This document shows, piece by piece, positions 1 through 6,592 of a stretch of DNA of 15,433 bases (positions are counted from its first letter, which is position 1; every line of letters starts with the position of its first letter). The stretch covers positions 1 through 15,433 of the forward strand of contig CAVAQT010000041.1 of NCBI GenBank assembly GCA_963590855.1. The letters are read 5' to 3'. A program made the position numbers and the translations under genes. Below the pieces are notes generated by a model that worked only from the letters and a program-made list of their open reading frames with translations, searched no databases and was not told the origin of the DNA. Source of the stretch: Ruminococcus_C sp963590855 (GTDB taxonomy: Bacteria; Bacillota; Clostridia; Oscillospirales; Ruminococcaceae).

Positions 1-155
1 TGCACGAAAGGCAATGCACAACAAAAATCCCCCGGAGGGGGGAACAGGCGGCTGCCGCCGCCGTAAGACTGCCCTTTTCTCTCCGCTTTATTGGGGGGTA
101 AGGCTCGGCGGTGAGCACACCGCGGGTAAGGCTCAGCGGCAAGCACGCCGCTATA
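1..155. repeat. Structured interspersed repeat, copy A (may begin before the window)
   Basis: This leader region resembles 3776-3955. Positions 2-22 are identical to 3777-3797, and a second 20-nt block around the CCCCGGAGGGGGG hairpin is also shared. It holds several short stems in a row: TCCCCC/GGGGGA near 29-42, GGCGG-CTG-CCGCC near 48-60, GCGGTG-AGCA-CACCGC near 108-123, and AGCGGC/GCCGCT near 135-152. The GGCGG/CCGCC stem here corresponds to GGCAG/CTGCC in copy B, so both arms changed together, which suggests that the folded form is kept. The element ends only about 10 nt before the mnmG ribosome binding site. I see no promoter or reading frame in it. Confidence 0.6.
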
Positions 156-173
156 TAATTTGAGGTGATACCT

Positions 174-2057
174 ATGGAATATTATCATATGGGAACTTAT
201 GATGTCGCCGTGGTCGGCGCAGGCCATGCCGGCGTAGAGGCTGCTCTTGCCGCCGCACGCCTGGGCTGCCGCACGGTGCTGTTTACGATTTCTCTTGACC
301 AGATCGCCAATATGCCCTGCAATCCGTCCATCGGCGGCACGGCAAAAGGACATCTCGTCCGGGAGATCGACGCCCTCGGCGGCGAAATGGGAAAGGCGGC
401 AGATGCCTGCTTTCTCCAGAGCCGCATGCTGAATCGGGGCAAAGGCCCGGCAGTCCACAGCCTTCGGGTGCAGGCAGACCGGGTGCAGTATCATAACTAC
501 ATGAAACAGGTCTGTGAAAAGACACCGCTCCTGGAGATCAAACAGGCGGAGATCGCCGAGATCCAGACCGAAAACGGCAGAGTCACCGGCGTGGTCACTT
601 CCCTTGGCGCACAGTATACCGTCTCCGCCGCAGTGATCGCCACCGGAACATACCTCAACGGCAGGATCCATGTGGGACAGGTCTCCTATGAGAGCGGCCC
701 GGATGCGGCACTGCCCAGCCGCCCTCTGGGGAAAAATCTCCAGGAACTGGGACTGCGGATGCGCCGCTTTAAGACCGGAACGCCTTGCCGTGTCCACCGC
801 CGGAGCATCGACTTCGACGCTATGGAACGTCAGGACGGCGATGACCATATCGTGCCGTTTTCCTTTGGCTCTGACCCGTCCCGGATGCACAACCAGGTGT
901 CCTGCTACATCACCTATACCAACGAAGAGACCCACCGGATCATCCGGGAAAATCTCCACCGTTCGCCCTTGTTTTCGGGACAGATCGAGGGTGTCGGCCC
1001 GCGGTACTGTCCGTCCATTGAGACAAAGATCGTCCGCTTTTCCGACAAACCCCGGCATCAGCTTTTTGTAGAGCCTATGGGCATGCAGACAGAGGAATAC
1101 TATTTGCAGGGCATGTCCTCTTCGCTGCCGGAGGATGTCCAGCTGGCATTTCTCCGCACCATCCGGGGTCTGGAGCATGTGGAGATCATGCGCCCGGCGT
1201 ATGCCATCGAGTACGACTGCGTAGACCCCACAGAGCTTCGGGCATCCCTGGAGAGCAAGAAGATCGCCGGGCTGTTCGGGGCAGGCCAGTTCAATGGCAG
1301 CTCCGGCTATGAAGAAGCCGCTGCGCAAGGTCTGGTGGCAGGCATTAACGCGGCACTGGCAGTGCAGGGAAAGCCGGCATTTGTCATGGATCGGGCGCAG
1401 TCCTATATCGGCACACTGGTGGACGATCTGGTGACAAAGGGCTGTGAAGATCCCTACCGCATGATGACCTCTCGGAGCGAATACCGCCTGATCCTGCGCC
1501 AGGACAACGCCGATCAGCGGCTCATGCCCCTGGGACATGCACTGGGGCTGGTATCCGAGGAGCGCTATCAGCACATGCTGGAAAAATACCAGCTGGTGGC
1601 GCAGGAGAAAAAGCGGGTGGAAAAGGCGAACATTGCGCCCTCACCGGAGATCAACGCCTTTTTGGAATCCCACGGTACAGCGCCCCTGTCCACCGGATGC
1701 AAGGCGGCAGATCTGATCCGCCGTCCGCAGCTGGACTATGTCGGCATTGCGCCCTTTGACGAGACCCGTCCGGCACTGGATCCGGTCATCGGGGAGCAGG
1801 TGGAGATCCAGATCAAATATGACGGCTATATTCAAAAGCAAATGGCACAGATCGACCGCATGCGGAAGCTGGAAAACCGCAGTCTGCCGGAGGATCTGGA
1901 CTATACCACCGTGCGCGGACTGCGTCTGGAGGCAGCGGAAAAGCTGAATGCGCACCGTCCCCAGAATCTGGGGCAGGCGAGCCGGATCTCCGGGGTTTCT
2001 CCGGCGGATATTTCCGTGCTGATGGTATGGGATGCCGCAAAGGAGGAACAGGCATGA
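174..2057 (+). CDS. mnmG: tRNA uridine-5-carboxymethylaminomethyl modification enzyme MnmG (GidA)
   Basis: MnmG is the FAD-dependent partner of MnmE. The complex uses NADH and methylenetetrahydrofolate or glycine to build the carboxymethylaminomethyl or aminomethyl group on the wobble uridine U34 of certain tRNAs in the cytoplasm. The N-terminal Rossmann FAD motif VAVVGAGHAGVEAA lies at residues 11-24. The family signature CNPSIGGTAKGHLVREIDAL follows near residue 50. Later come FNGSSGYEEAAAQGL and the RSEYRLILRQDNADQRL block, and the C-terminal MnmE/tRNA-binding helical region ends in GVSPADISVLMVW. The 627-residue length is normal for the family. I chose ATG 174 because GAGGTG at 162-167 is placed 6 nt before it; GTG 165 would overlap that site. 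The stop overlaps the rsmG start, as in the usual mnmG-rsmG operon. No promoter is visible in the preceding 164 nt, so transcription probably enters from upstream, where mnmE is often found. Confidence 0.97.
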   Translation: MEYYHMGTYDVAVVGAGHAGVEAALAAARLGCRTVLFTISLDQIANMPCNPSIGGTAKGHLVREIDALGGEMGKAADACFLQSRMLNRGKGPAVHSLRVQADRVQYHNYMKQVCEKTPLLEIKQAEIAEIQTENGRVTGVVTSLGAQYTVSAAVIATGTYLNGRIHVGQVSYESGPDAALPSRPLGKNLQELGLRMRRFKTGTPCRVHRRSIDFDAMERQDGDDHIVPFSFGSDPSRMHNQVSCYITYTNEETHRIIRENLHRSPLFSGQIEGVGPRYCPSIETKIVRFSDKPRHQLFVEPMGMQTEEYYLQGMSSSLPEDVQLAFLRTIRGLEHVEIMRPAYAIEYDCVDPTELRASLESKKIAGLFGAGQFNGSSGYEEAAAQGLVAGINAALAVQGKPAFVMDRAQSYIGTLVDDLVTKGCEDPYRMMTSRSEYRLILRQDNADQRLMPLGHALGLVSEERYQHMLEKYQLVAQEKKRVEKANIAPSPEINAFLESHGTAPLSTGCKAADLIRRPQLDYVGIAPFDETRPALDPVIGEQVEIQIKYDGYIQKQMAQIDRMRKLENRSLPEDLDYTTVRGLRLEAAEKLNAHRPQNLGQASRISGVSPADISVLMVWDAAKEEQA

Positions 2058-2764
2058 TGACATATGAAGCGGCAAAAGCACTGTTTGCCGGCGCGGAACT
2101 GCCGCTGGCGGAGAGCCACTTTGCACAGCTGCAATGCTACTGGAAGGAATTGGTCGAAGTCAACCAGCACATGAATCTCACCGCCATTACAGAGCCGGCG
2201 GAGGTGTGGGAAAAGCATTTTCTGGACAGCGCCATTTTGCTGAAGCTGGTGCAGCTGCCCCTGGGTGCGTCCTGCATCGATGTGGGCACTGGCGCAGGCT
2301 TTCCCGGCATGGTACTGGCGATTTTGCGTCCGGATCTACAGGTGACACTGTTGGACAGTCTGCAAAAGCGCGTTGGCTTTCTGGAGCAGACGGCGGAGAA
2401 ACTGGGGCTTGCCAACGTGCGCTGCATCCACGCCAGAGCGGAGGAAGGCTCACAACAGCCGGAACTGCGGGAGCAGTTTGACATGGCGACCGCCAGAGCC
2501 GTGGCGGCGATGCCGGTGCTGACGGAGTATTGTCTGCCCTTTGTCAAGGTGGGCGGCATATTTGCAGCCATGAAAGGCCCGTCAGAGACCGCAGCGCAGG
2601 CAGAGCAGGCGGCAAAGCAGTTGGGCGGAGAGATTGCCGGAGAGGTGCAGTACGCCCTGCCGACTGCCGGCGCGCGGCGCATGATCCAGATCCGGAAAGT
2701 GGAAGCTACGCCCAAAAAGTATCCGCGCCGGAGCGACAAGATCAAGAAGCAGCCGTTGGTGTAA
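2054..2764 (+). CDS. rsmG: 16S rRNA (guanine-N7)-methyltransferase RsmG (GidB)
   Basis: RsmG transfers a methyl group from S-adenosylmethionine to N7 of the guanine equivalent to E. coli G527 in 16S rRNA. Its loss gives low-level streptomycin resistance in several bacteria. The 236-residue protein has the family opening NQHMNLTAI near residues 37-45 and the SAM-binding glycine loop CIDVGTGAGFPG at 74-85. VTLLDSLQKRVGFLE follows, and TARAV and the FAAMKG strand come further on. The C-terminal YPRRSDKIKKQPL tail is typical. The start ATG lies in the ATGA overlap with mnmG, with AGGAGG at 2041-2046 placed 7 nt upstream; a second ATG follows at 2057. Translational coupling to mnmG is likely. No clear U-tailed terminator follows the stop; the repeat-rich region begins about 40 nt downstream and its hairpins may end or process the transcript. 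Confidence 0.97.
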   Translation: MMTYEAAKALFAGAELPLAESHFAQLQCYWKELVEVNQHMNLTAITEPAEVWEKHFLDSAILLKLVQLPLGASCIDVGTGAGFPGMVLAILRPDLQVTLLDSLQKRVGFLEQTAEKLGLANVRCIHARAEEGSQQPELREQFDMATARAVAAMPVLTEYCLPFVKVGGIFAAMKGPSETAAQAEQAAKQLGGEIAGEVQYALPTAGARRMIQIRKVEATPKKYPRRSDKIKKQPLV

Positions 2765-2800
2765 GCGGATAAGATAAAAGTACTTGTGCAAATCACGCAT

Positions 2801-2859
2801 TGTAGGGGTCGATGCCCACATTGGAAAGTGACATCGTAGGGGCGAACATCGTTCGCCCG
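2801..2859. repeat. Composite palindromic repeat, shortened copy
   Basis: This is a shortened relative of 3166-3238. A degraded first half (GTAGGGGTCGATGCCCACATT) is followed by the shared GAAAGTGACATC link and then an intact 24-nt palindrome at 2836-2859. The palindrome has arms GGGCGAAC and GTTCGCCC around the loop ATC. Four further copies of it are in the window at 3215-3238, 3435-3458, 3659-3682 and 7931-7954, and only the last loop base varies. Such elements are widespread in Oscillospiraceae as far as I recall; their role is unknown to me. Confidence 0.8.
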
Positions 2860-2861
2860 AG

Positions 2862-2946
2862 CCTCCTCTCCTAGAGGAGGTGCCCGTCAGGGCGGAGGAG
2901 TCTCTCGTCCCCCTTGAAAAGGGGGATGCCCGACAGGGCAGGGGGA
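2862..2946. repeat. Tandem two-hairpin module, two diverged copies
   Basis: There are two copies of the same layout. Copy 1 has CCTCCTCT-CCT-AGAGGAGG (2862-2880), then GCCC-GTCA-GGGC (2882-2893), then a loose GGAGGAG (2894-2900). Copy 2 has CCCCCTT-GAA-AAGGGGG (2909-2925), then GCCC-GACA-GGGC (2928-2939), then AGGGGGA (2940-2946). In each copy the final purine run could replace the local 3' arm of the first hairpin, so two folds compete. The first-stem sequence differs between copies while both pairing options are kept. The sequence is directly observed; any function is inference. Confidence 0.65.
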
Positions 2947-2968
2947 TACCATTGATACCCTTGCTCTC

Positions 2969-3238
2969 CCGGCAACGCCGCCCTAGGGATAACACCCCAA
3001 AAACCGTCCGGCGGAATCGCTCGTTCCTCGCTGTCCGCCTGGGCTTGCAAACGCCGATGGTTGCCTTTGCCGGTGCTTGCGGTGCAGGTTTTCTGAATGT
3101 CGCTTGTGCAGGCGGTTTTTGTTGTTTTTATGGCGTTTGCCACGCAATTGTCTCTGCGTTATGACTGTAGGGGGCGATGCCCACATCGCCCCGTGGCTTC
3201 TTGAAAGTGACATCGTAGGGGCGAACATTGTTCGCCCG
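2969..3238. repeat. Long tandem repeat unit, copy 1 of 3
   Basis: The unit begins at CCGGCAACGCCGCCCTAGGG. It runs through a core shared with the other copies (GGCGGAATCGCTCGTTCCTC, then GGGCTTGCAAACGCCGAT, then GGCGTTTGCCACGCA) and ends with the 24-nt palindrome at 3215-3238. Copy 1 is longer than the others because about 65 nt sit between the core and the palindrome. That insert includes a second perfect stem, GGGGCGATG-CCCA-CATCGCCCC, at 3171-3192. GGCGGA and TCCGCC in the core can pair. Open frames on the minus strand are judged not to be genes (see rejected items). Confidence 0.8.
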
Positions 3239-3254
3239 ATAATCCTTTCCCATT

Positions 3255-3458
3255 CCGGTAACACTGCCCTAGGGAAAACTCCGTGAAACCGTCCGGCGGA
3301 ATCGCTCGTTCCTCGCTGTCCGCCTGGGCTTGCAAACGCCGATAGTTGCCTTTGCCGGTACTTGTGATGTGGCATTTTGAATGTCGCTTGTACAGGCGGT
3401 TTTTGTTATTTTTACGGCGTTTGCCACGCATATTGTAGGGGCGAACATGGTTCGCCCG
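3255..3458. repeat. Long tandem repeat unit, copy 2 of 3
   Basis: The unit starts at CCGGTAACACTGCCCTAGGG and ends in the palindrome at 3435-3458. It is about 85-90 percent like copy 1 over the core by eye, lacks the insert of copy 1, and carries a diverged stretch near 3360-3380 (CTTGTGATGTGGCATTTTGA) that is one base shorter than in copies 1 and 3. It sits head to tail with copies 1 and 3. Confidence 0.8.
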
Positions 3459-3475
3459 TTGATGCTTTGACGTAC

Positions 3476-3682
3476 TCGGAAACACTGCCCTAGGGAAAAC
3501 GCTGTGAAACCGTTCGGCGGAATCGCTCGTTGCCCTCGCTGTCCGCCTGGGCTTGCAAACGCCGATAGTTGCCTTTGCCGGTGCTTGCGGTGCAGGTTTT
3601 CTGAATGTTGCTTGTGCAGGTGGTTTTTGTTGTTTTTATGGCGTTTGCCACGCATATTGTAGGGGCGAACATGGTTCGCCCG
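3476..3682. repeat. Long tandem repeat unit, copy 3 of 3
   Basis: The unit starts near TCGGAAACACTGCCCTAGGG and ends in the palindrome at 3659-3682. It differs from copy 1 by a 2-nt gain in the GCTCGTTGCCCTCGCTG stretch, which breaks any reading frame shared with the other copies. The spacing between unit starts is 286 and 221 nt. The unit is far too long, and the copies too few and without regular spacers, to be a CRISPR array. Confidence 0.8.
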
Positions 3683-3693
3683 ATAATTTTTCT

Positions 3694-3728
3694 CTTCTTT
3701 TTTTCTTTGCTAAAAAGAAAAAAAGAAG
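3694..3728. repeat. Perfect 15-bp AT-rich inverted repeat
   Basis: CTTCTTTTTTTCTTT pairs exactly with AAAGAAAAAAAGAAG around the 5-nt loop GCTAA. It lies right after the third long repeat unit and is followed by more A-rich sequence. The stem is too poor in GC to be a strong intrinsic terminator, and no U tract follows on the plus strand. It may be part of another mobile repeat or act as a transcription or DNA-melting element; this is not resolved. Confidence 0.6.
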
Positions 3729-3760
3729 CAAAAAAAGAAAAGCTCTCGCCAACACTTACA

Positions 3761-3955
3761 TGTGCGGCAGTGTATCGCACGAAAGGCAATGCACAACATA
3801 AATTCCCCGGAGGGGGGAACAGGCAGCTTGTCTGCCGTAAGGAAAATCGTTTTTCTCCGTTGAATCGGGGAAAAGGCTCAGCGGCGGCTCGCTATCCTTG
3901 GGCGAGTCTGCCGTCGCCATTTCCGCTGGGCGACGGGCTGAGCACGCCGCTCGCC
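3761..3955. repeat. Structured interspersed repeat, copy B
   Basis: This is the fuller relative of copy A at the window start, in the same orientation. It opens with the stem GTGCG/CGCAC (3762-3780), then the 21-nt block shared with copy A, CCCC-GGA-GGGG, and GGCAG-CTTGT-CTGCC. After CTCCG and AAGGCTCAGCGGC, the short loop of copy A is replaced by nested stems: CTCGC/GCGAG (near 3889-3906) and GTCGCC/GGGCGAC (near 3913-3934), before the closing GCACGCCGCT. The outer AGCGGC/GCCGCT pairing is the same as in copy A, so the inner hairpins look like an insertion into its loop. Confidence 0.6.
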
Positions 3956-3965
3956 TACCCTTGTT

Positions 3966-4046
3966 TGTGCGGCAGTGTATCGCACGAAAGGCAGTGCTAT
4001 TTTCGTTACGCAAAGGGGGAACAGTGTCGCAGTACTACCCTCTTTT
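3966..4046. repeat. Structured interspersed repeat, partial copy C
   Basis: The first 28 nt are identical to 3761-3788. The rest diverges but keeps the order stem, GGGGGAACAG and pyrimidine run. It ends only about 6 nt before the direct repeats proposed to control the response-regulator gene. It could therefore supply the upstream context of that promoter. Confidence 0.55.
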
Positions 4047-4052
4047 CTCATG

Positions 4053-4085
4053 TTTAAGACTGTATTAAGCTTTTCCCTTTACAAT
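4053..4085 (+). promoter_or_regulatory. Promoter of the two-component operon with a CiaR-like direct repeat
   Basis: TTTAAG (4053-4058), five bases, then ATTAAG (4064-4069) form a direct repeat with an 11-bp period, followed 10 nt later by a -10 element TACAAT (4080-4085). No good -35 hexamer stands at the normal distance. This is the layout of activator-dependent promoters of the OmpR/PhoB family, and the repeat is one base from the TTTAAG-N5-TTTAAG box known for CiaR of streptococci. The next gene is itself an OmpR/PhoB-type regulator, so autoregulation is a reasonable inference. Confidence 0.55.
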
Positions 4086-4123
4086 AGATACTGGAAACCT
4101 ATGCTTTTGAAAGGGTGATAAAA

Positions 4124-4798
4124 ATGAATATTCTCGTTGTGGAAGATGAGGTACAGCTGGCGGATACGCTGGCGGAGATCCTCAAACGCAACAAATACAA
4201 CGTAGATACCGTCTTTGACGGTGACGACGGCCTGGAATACGCCCGAACCGGCATCTATGACTGCATCCTCCTGGATATCATGCTCCCTGTCCGCAGTGGT
4301 ACTGAGATCGTGCAGATCCTGCGGCAGGAAAAAAACGCCACGCCCATTATGCTCCTCACCGCAAAATCAGAGGTGGAGGACAAGATCCACGGGCTGGACT
4401 GCGGCGCGGATGACTACCTCACAAAACCGTTTTCCACCGGCGAACTCCTCGCGCGCATCCGGGCGCTGACCCGGCGTAAAGGGGAAGTCGAGGTGGATTG
4501 TCTCCACTTTGAGGAACTCCAGCTGAACCGCCAGACCTATGACCTCATTCAAGGCGAAAACCGCATGAAACTCAGCCTGAAAGAATATCAGATCATGGAA
4601 ATGCTCCTCTCCAATCCGGGGCAGATCCTGCCGAAAGAGCGCTTTATCGAAAAGATCTGGGGCTATGAGAGCGACGTGGAATATAACAACATCGAGGTGT
4701 ATATCTCCTTCCTGCGGAAAAAGCTCACCGCCATCCATTCTACGGTGCAGATCCGCACCGCCCGCGGCATCGGCTATTTCCTGGAGAAAAAAGCATGA
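4124..4798 (+). CDS. OmpR/PhoB-family response regulator, CiaR-like
   Basis: This is a cytoplasmic two-component response regulator of 224 residues. The receiver domain has the acidic pair E7-D8, phosphoacceptor D51 (in LLDIMLP), T79 and K101 (in LTKPF). The C-terminal half is a winged-helix DNA-binding domain with LSLKEYQIMEMLL, then NNIEVYISFLRKKL and RTARGIGYFL, all typical of the OmpR/PhoB class. ATG 4124 was chosen because AAAGGGTG at 4111-4117 is well placed; GTG 4115 would lie inside that site. The stop overlaps the kinase start as ATGA, so the two are co-translated and almost certainly partners. The direct repeat upstream resembles the CiaR box, and the neighbouring kinase without a HAMP domain also resembles CiaH. 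The regulated genes and signal are unknown. I do not assign ciaR as a symbol because the resemblance is by motif only. Confidence 0.93.
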   Translation: MNILVVEDEVQLADTLAEILKRNKYNVDTVFDGDDGLEYARTGIYDCILLDIMLPVRSGTEIVQILRQEKNATPIMLLTAKSEVEDKIHGLDCGADDYLTKPFSTGELLARIRALTRRKGEVEVDCLHFEELQLNRQTYDLIQGENRMKLSLKEYQIMEMLLSNPGQILPKERFIEKIWGYESDVEYNNIEVYISFLRKKLTAIHSTVQIRTARGIGYFLEKKA

Positions 4799-6477
4799 TC
4801 CGCCGGGTGCGCCGGCAGTTTATCTGCATTACCATGGCGATGCTCACTGCCGTGCTGCTCGTTCCCCTGATCGCCCTCAATGTGGTGACAGAAGCCATGA
4901 GCTATAACCAGACCCGGAATCTCCTGGAGCAGATCGCCATCAGCGAGACCACCGTGCCCCAGAAGCCTGACGGCGAACCGCCGGGACAGCCGCCTGCGAC
5001 ATCTGCCGCAGAGAGCACCGGGGAGACCACAGAGGCCGCCACCTCCGCCTCGTCGGAAACTACCTCAGAAACCACCGAAACAACGGCAAAAACTACGGCG
5101 GCAGCTTCAAAACCGGCACAGACCCAAGCCCCTGCGGTGCAGGCGCCGGCGCAGACTACCGCAGCAGCCCAGACCACCGCACCGCGGCAGACCAAAGCAA
5201 CGACTGTGACGACCCGGATTGTTTCACATGAAACAAAACCGGCAGCCACCACGGCGAGTCCGGAAACACGGCCGCCCCGGACGACTGAGCCGGAGCCAGA
5301 CCTGCCGCCCTGGCGAGATCCTGACGACCATCCGTGGGATCCGGATTACCACTGGGAGGAAGGGGAGAGCTACGCTTCTCCGGCGTGGTGTATCCGCACC
5401 GCAGTGCCGATGCTGCTGGCGCAGTCTGTCCCCATGGGAAACAGTGACAGAGGTCAGCCGCCGTTTCCGGACAAAAAAGGGGACACGGTCACCATCGACC
5501 ATTTCCTCTGCTTCGCCAATTCCGGTGGCACGCTGACGCGGCTGGACGGAACGGACGAGTACAGCAGCGAGGATGCCCAGCTGCTTTTGGATTACGTTCT
5601 GGAGAAAGACAAGGCGGACGGCTGGTACGGAAACCTACAGTATTTCCGCAAGGATTACAACATGGGGACACTGGTGGTGTTCTCCGACCGAAGCGCCGAA
5701 CAGCTGTTGCTGCACAAGGTGCTGCTGGCGAGCATCCTGGTATTTCTGCTCATGGAGGGCGTTGTGTTTATCCTGACCATGGTGCTGACCAAGCGCGCCA
5801 TGCGCCCCATGCAGGAGACCTTTGAACGCCAGCGCCAGTTTATTTCGGATGCCGGCCACGAACTGAAAACGCCGCTGACCATCATCTCCGCCAATGTGGA
5901 CATTCTCCACGATGAGATCGGCGAAAACAAGTGGCTCAGCTATATCCAGTCCCAGGCGGAGCGCATGCGCATTCTCGTGGGCGAAATGATGAATCTGACC
6001 AAACTGGAAATGGGCGAAAAGACAAAGGATTTCATGGACTTTTCCCTGAGCGAAGCCGTTTCCGGTGCGGCGCTCCCCTTTGAGGGCCAGGCGTTTGAAC
6101 AGGAAAAACAGCTGGAACTGGACATTCAGGAGGGTATCGCCTATCACGGAAACCCCGACCAGATCAAGCAGCTGGTGGGGATCTTCATGGACAATGCGCT
6201 GAAATACAGCGAGGAGCACGGTCAGATCCGGGTGACGCTGCAACAGGCGCAGAACAAGAAAACGCTGAAAATCTACAACACGGGAAAGGGCATCCCGGAG
6301 GCGGAAAAGGAAAAGATCTTCCAGCGCTTTTACCGGAGCGATGCGTCCCGCGCCAGGGCCACCGGCGGTTATGGACTGGGGCTGTCCATTGCAAAGAGCA
6401 TTGCCGATGCCCATAAGATCAGGATTCAAGTCGAGTCGGAGTATGAACACTGGATCTGCTTTGTGCTGACCTTTTAG
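4795..6477 (+). CDS. Membrane sensor histidine kinase with a long Thr/Ala/Pro-rich outer linker
   Basis: This is a two-pass sensor kinase of 560 residues. TM1 is about residues 9-32. An outer region of about 275 residues follows, and TM2 is about 309-331. The DHp helix with the phosphorylatable His355 (SDAGHELKTPLTI) comes directly after TM2, without an obvious HAMP domain. The ATPase domain shows the N box (Asn467 in FMDNALKYS), NTGKGIPE, the F box FQRFYRSD and GGYGLGLSIAKSI. The outer region is unusual: residues 51-168 are almost only Thr, Ala, Ser, Pro and Glu, like a cell-wall-spanning or glycosylated stalk, followed by a Trp/Asp/His-rich stretch (WRDPDDHPWDPDYHWEEGE) and a small folded part with DHFLCFANSGGTL. 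The stalk could place the sensing part away from the membrane. A perfect-arm parS site is embedded in its coding sequence (5220-5235). The start overlaps the regulator stop. Signal unknown. Confidence 0.93.
   Translation: MIRRVRRQFICITMAMLTAVLLVPLIALNVVTEAMSYNQTRNLLEQIAISETTVPQKPDGEPPGQPPATSAAESTGETTEAATSASSETTSETTETTAKTTAAASKPAQTQAPAVQAPAQTTAAAQTTAPRQTKATTVTTRIVSHETKPAATTASPETRPPRTTEPEPDLPPWRDPDDHPWDPDYHWEEGESYASPAWCIRTAVPMLLAQSVPMGNSDRGQPPFPDKKGDTVTIDHFLCFANSGGTLTRLDGTDEYSSEDAQLLLDYVLEKDKADGWYGNLQYFRKDYNMGTLVVFSDRSAEQLLLHKVLLASILVFLLMEGVVFILTMVLTKRAMRPMQETFERQRQFISDAGHELKTPLTIISANVDILHDEIGENKWLSYIQSQAERMRILVGEMMNLTKLEMGEKTKDFMDFSLSEAVSGAALPFEGQAFEQEKQLELDIQEGIAYHGNPDQIKQLVGIFMDNALKYSEEHGQIRVTLQQAQNKKTLKIYNTGKGIPEAEKEKIFQRFYRSDASRARATGGYGLGLSIAKSIADAHKIRIQVESEYEHWICFVLTF
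5220..5235. promoter_or_regulatory. parS site 1, inside the histidine-kinase gene
   Basis: TGTTTCACATGAAACA matches the chromosomal parS consensus of Bacillota (TGTTTCACGTGAAACA) with one central change and has perfect 7-bp arms. It encodes part of VSHET in the low-complexity stalk of the kinase. ParB of this locus should bind it and load as a CTP-dependent clamp. Confidence 0.85.
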
Positions 6478-6499
6478 GAAAACAGATGCCGCATCACAA

Positions 6500-6538
6500 A
6501 AAAAGCTGTCGAAATTGCGTGAATTTCGACAGCTTTTT
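6500..6538. terminator. Bidirectional intrinsic terminator between the kinase gene and serS
   Basis: The stem AGCTGTCGAAATT (6504-6516) pairs exactly with AATTTCGACAGCT (6522-6534) around GCGTG. It is preceded by an A7 run and followed by T5, so it has a U tail on both strands. It lies 25 nt after the kinase stop and about 55 nt after the serS stop, so it serves both converging transcripts. Confidence 0.92.
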
Positions 6539-6592
6539 CTATTGTTTTCCCCAGCCGGGATTGATCGCTGTGGGAATCAGATTTTCTTTTGC

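Noticed and set aside
2801..3682. Possible CRISPR array
   Set aside because: The 24-nt palindromes are spaced irregularly and the sequence between them is itself repeated. There are no unique spacers and no cas genes.
2582..3789. Several minus-strand open frames of 90-137 codons rich in Arg, His and Lys across the repeat region
   Set aside because: They follow the repeated units, but the units differ by indels of 1 and 2 bases, so the frames are not kept between copies. They lack ribosome binding sites in a constant place and overlap hairpins. They are chance frames in repeats.
3605..4057. Plus-strand open frame of 150 codons with a hydrophobic start
   Set aside because: It begins in repeat unit 3, crosses the AT-rich hairpin and two structured repeats, and has no ribosome binding site or homology I can recognise.
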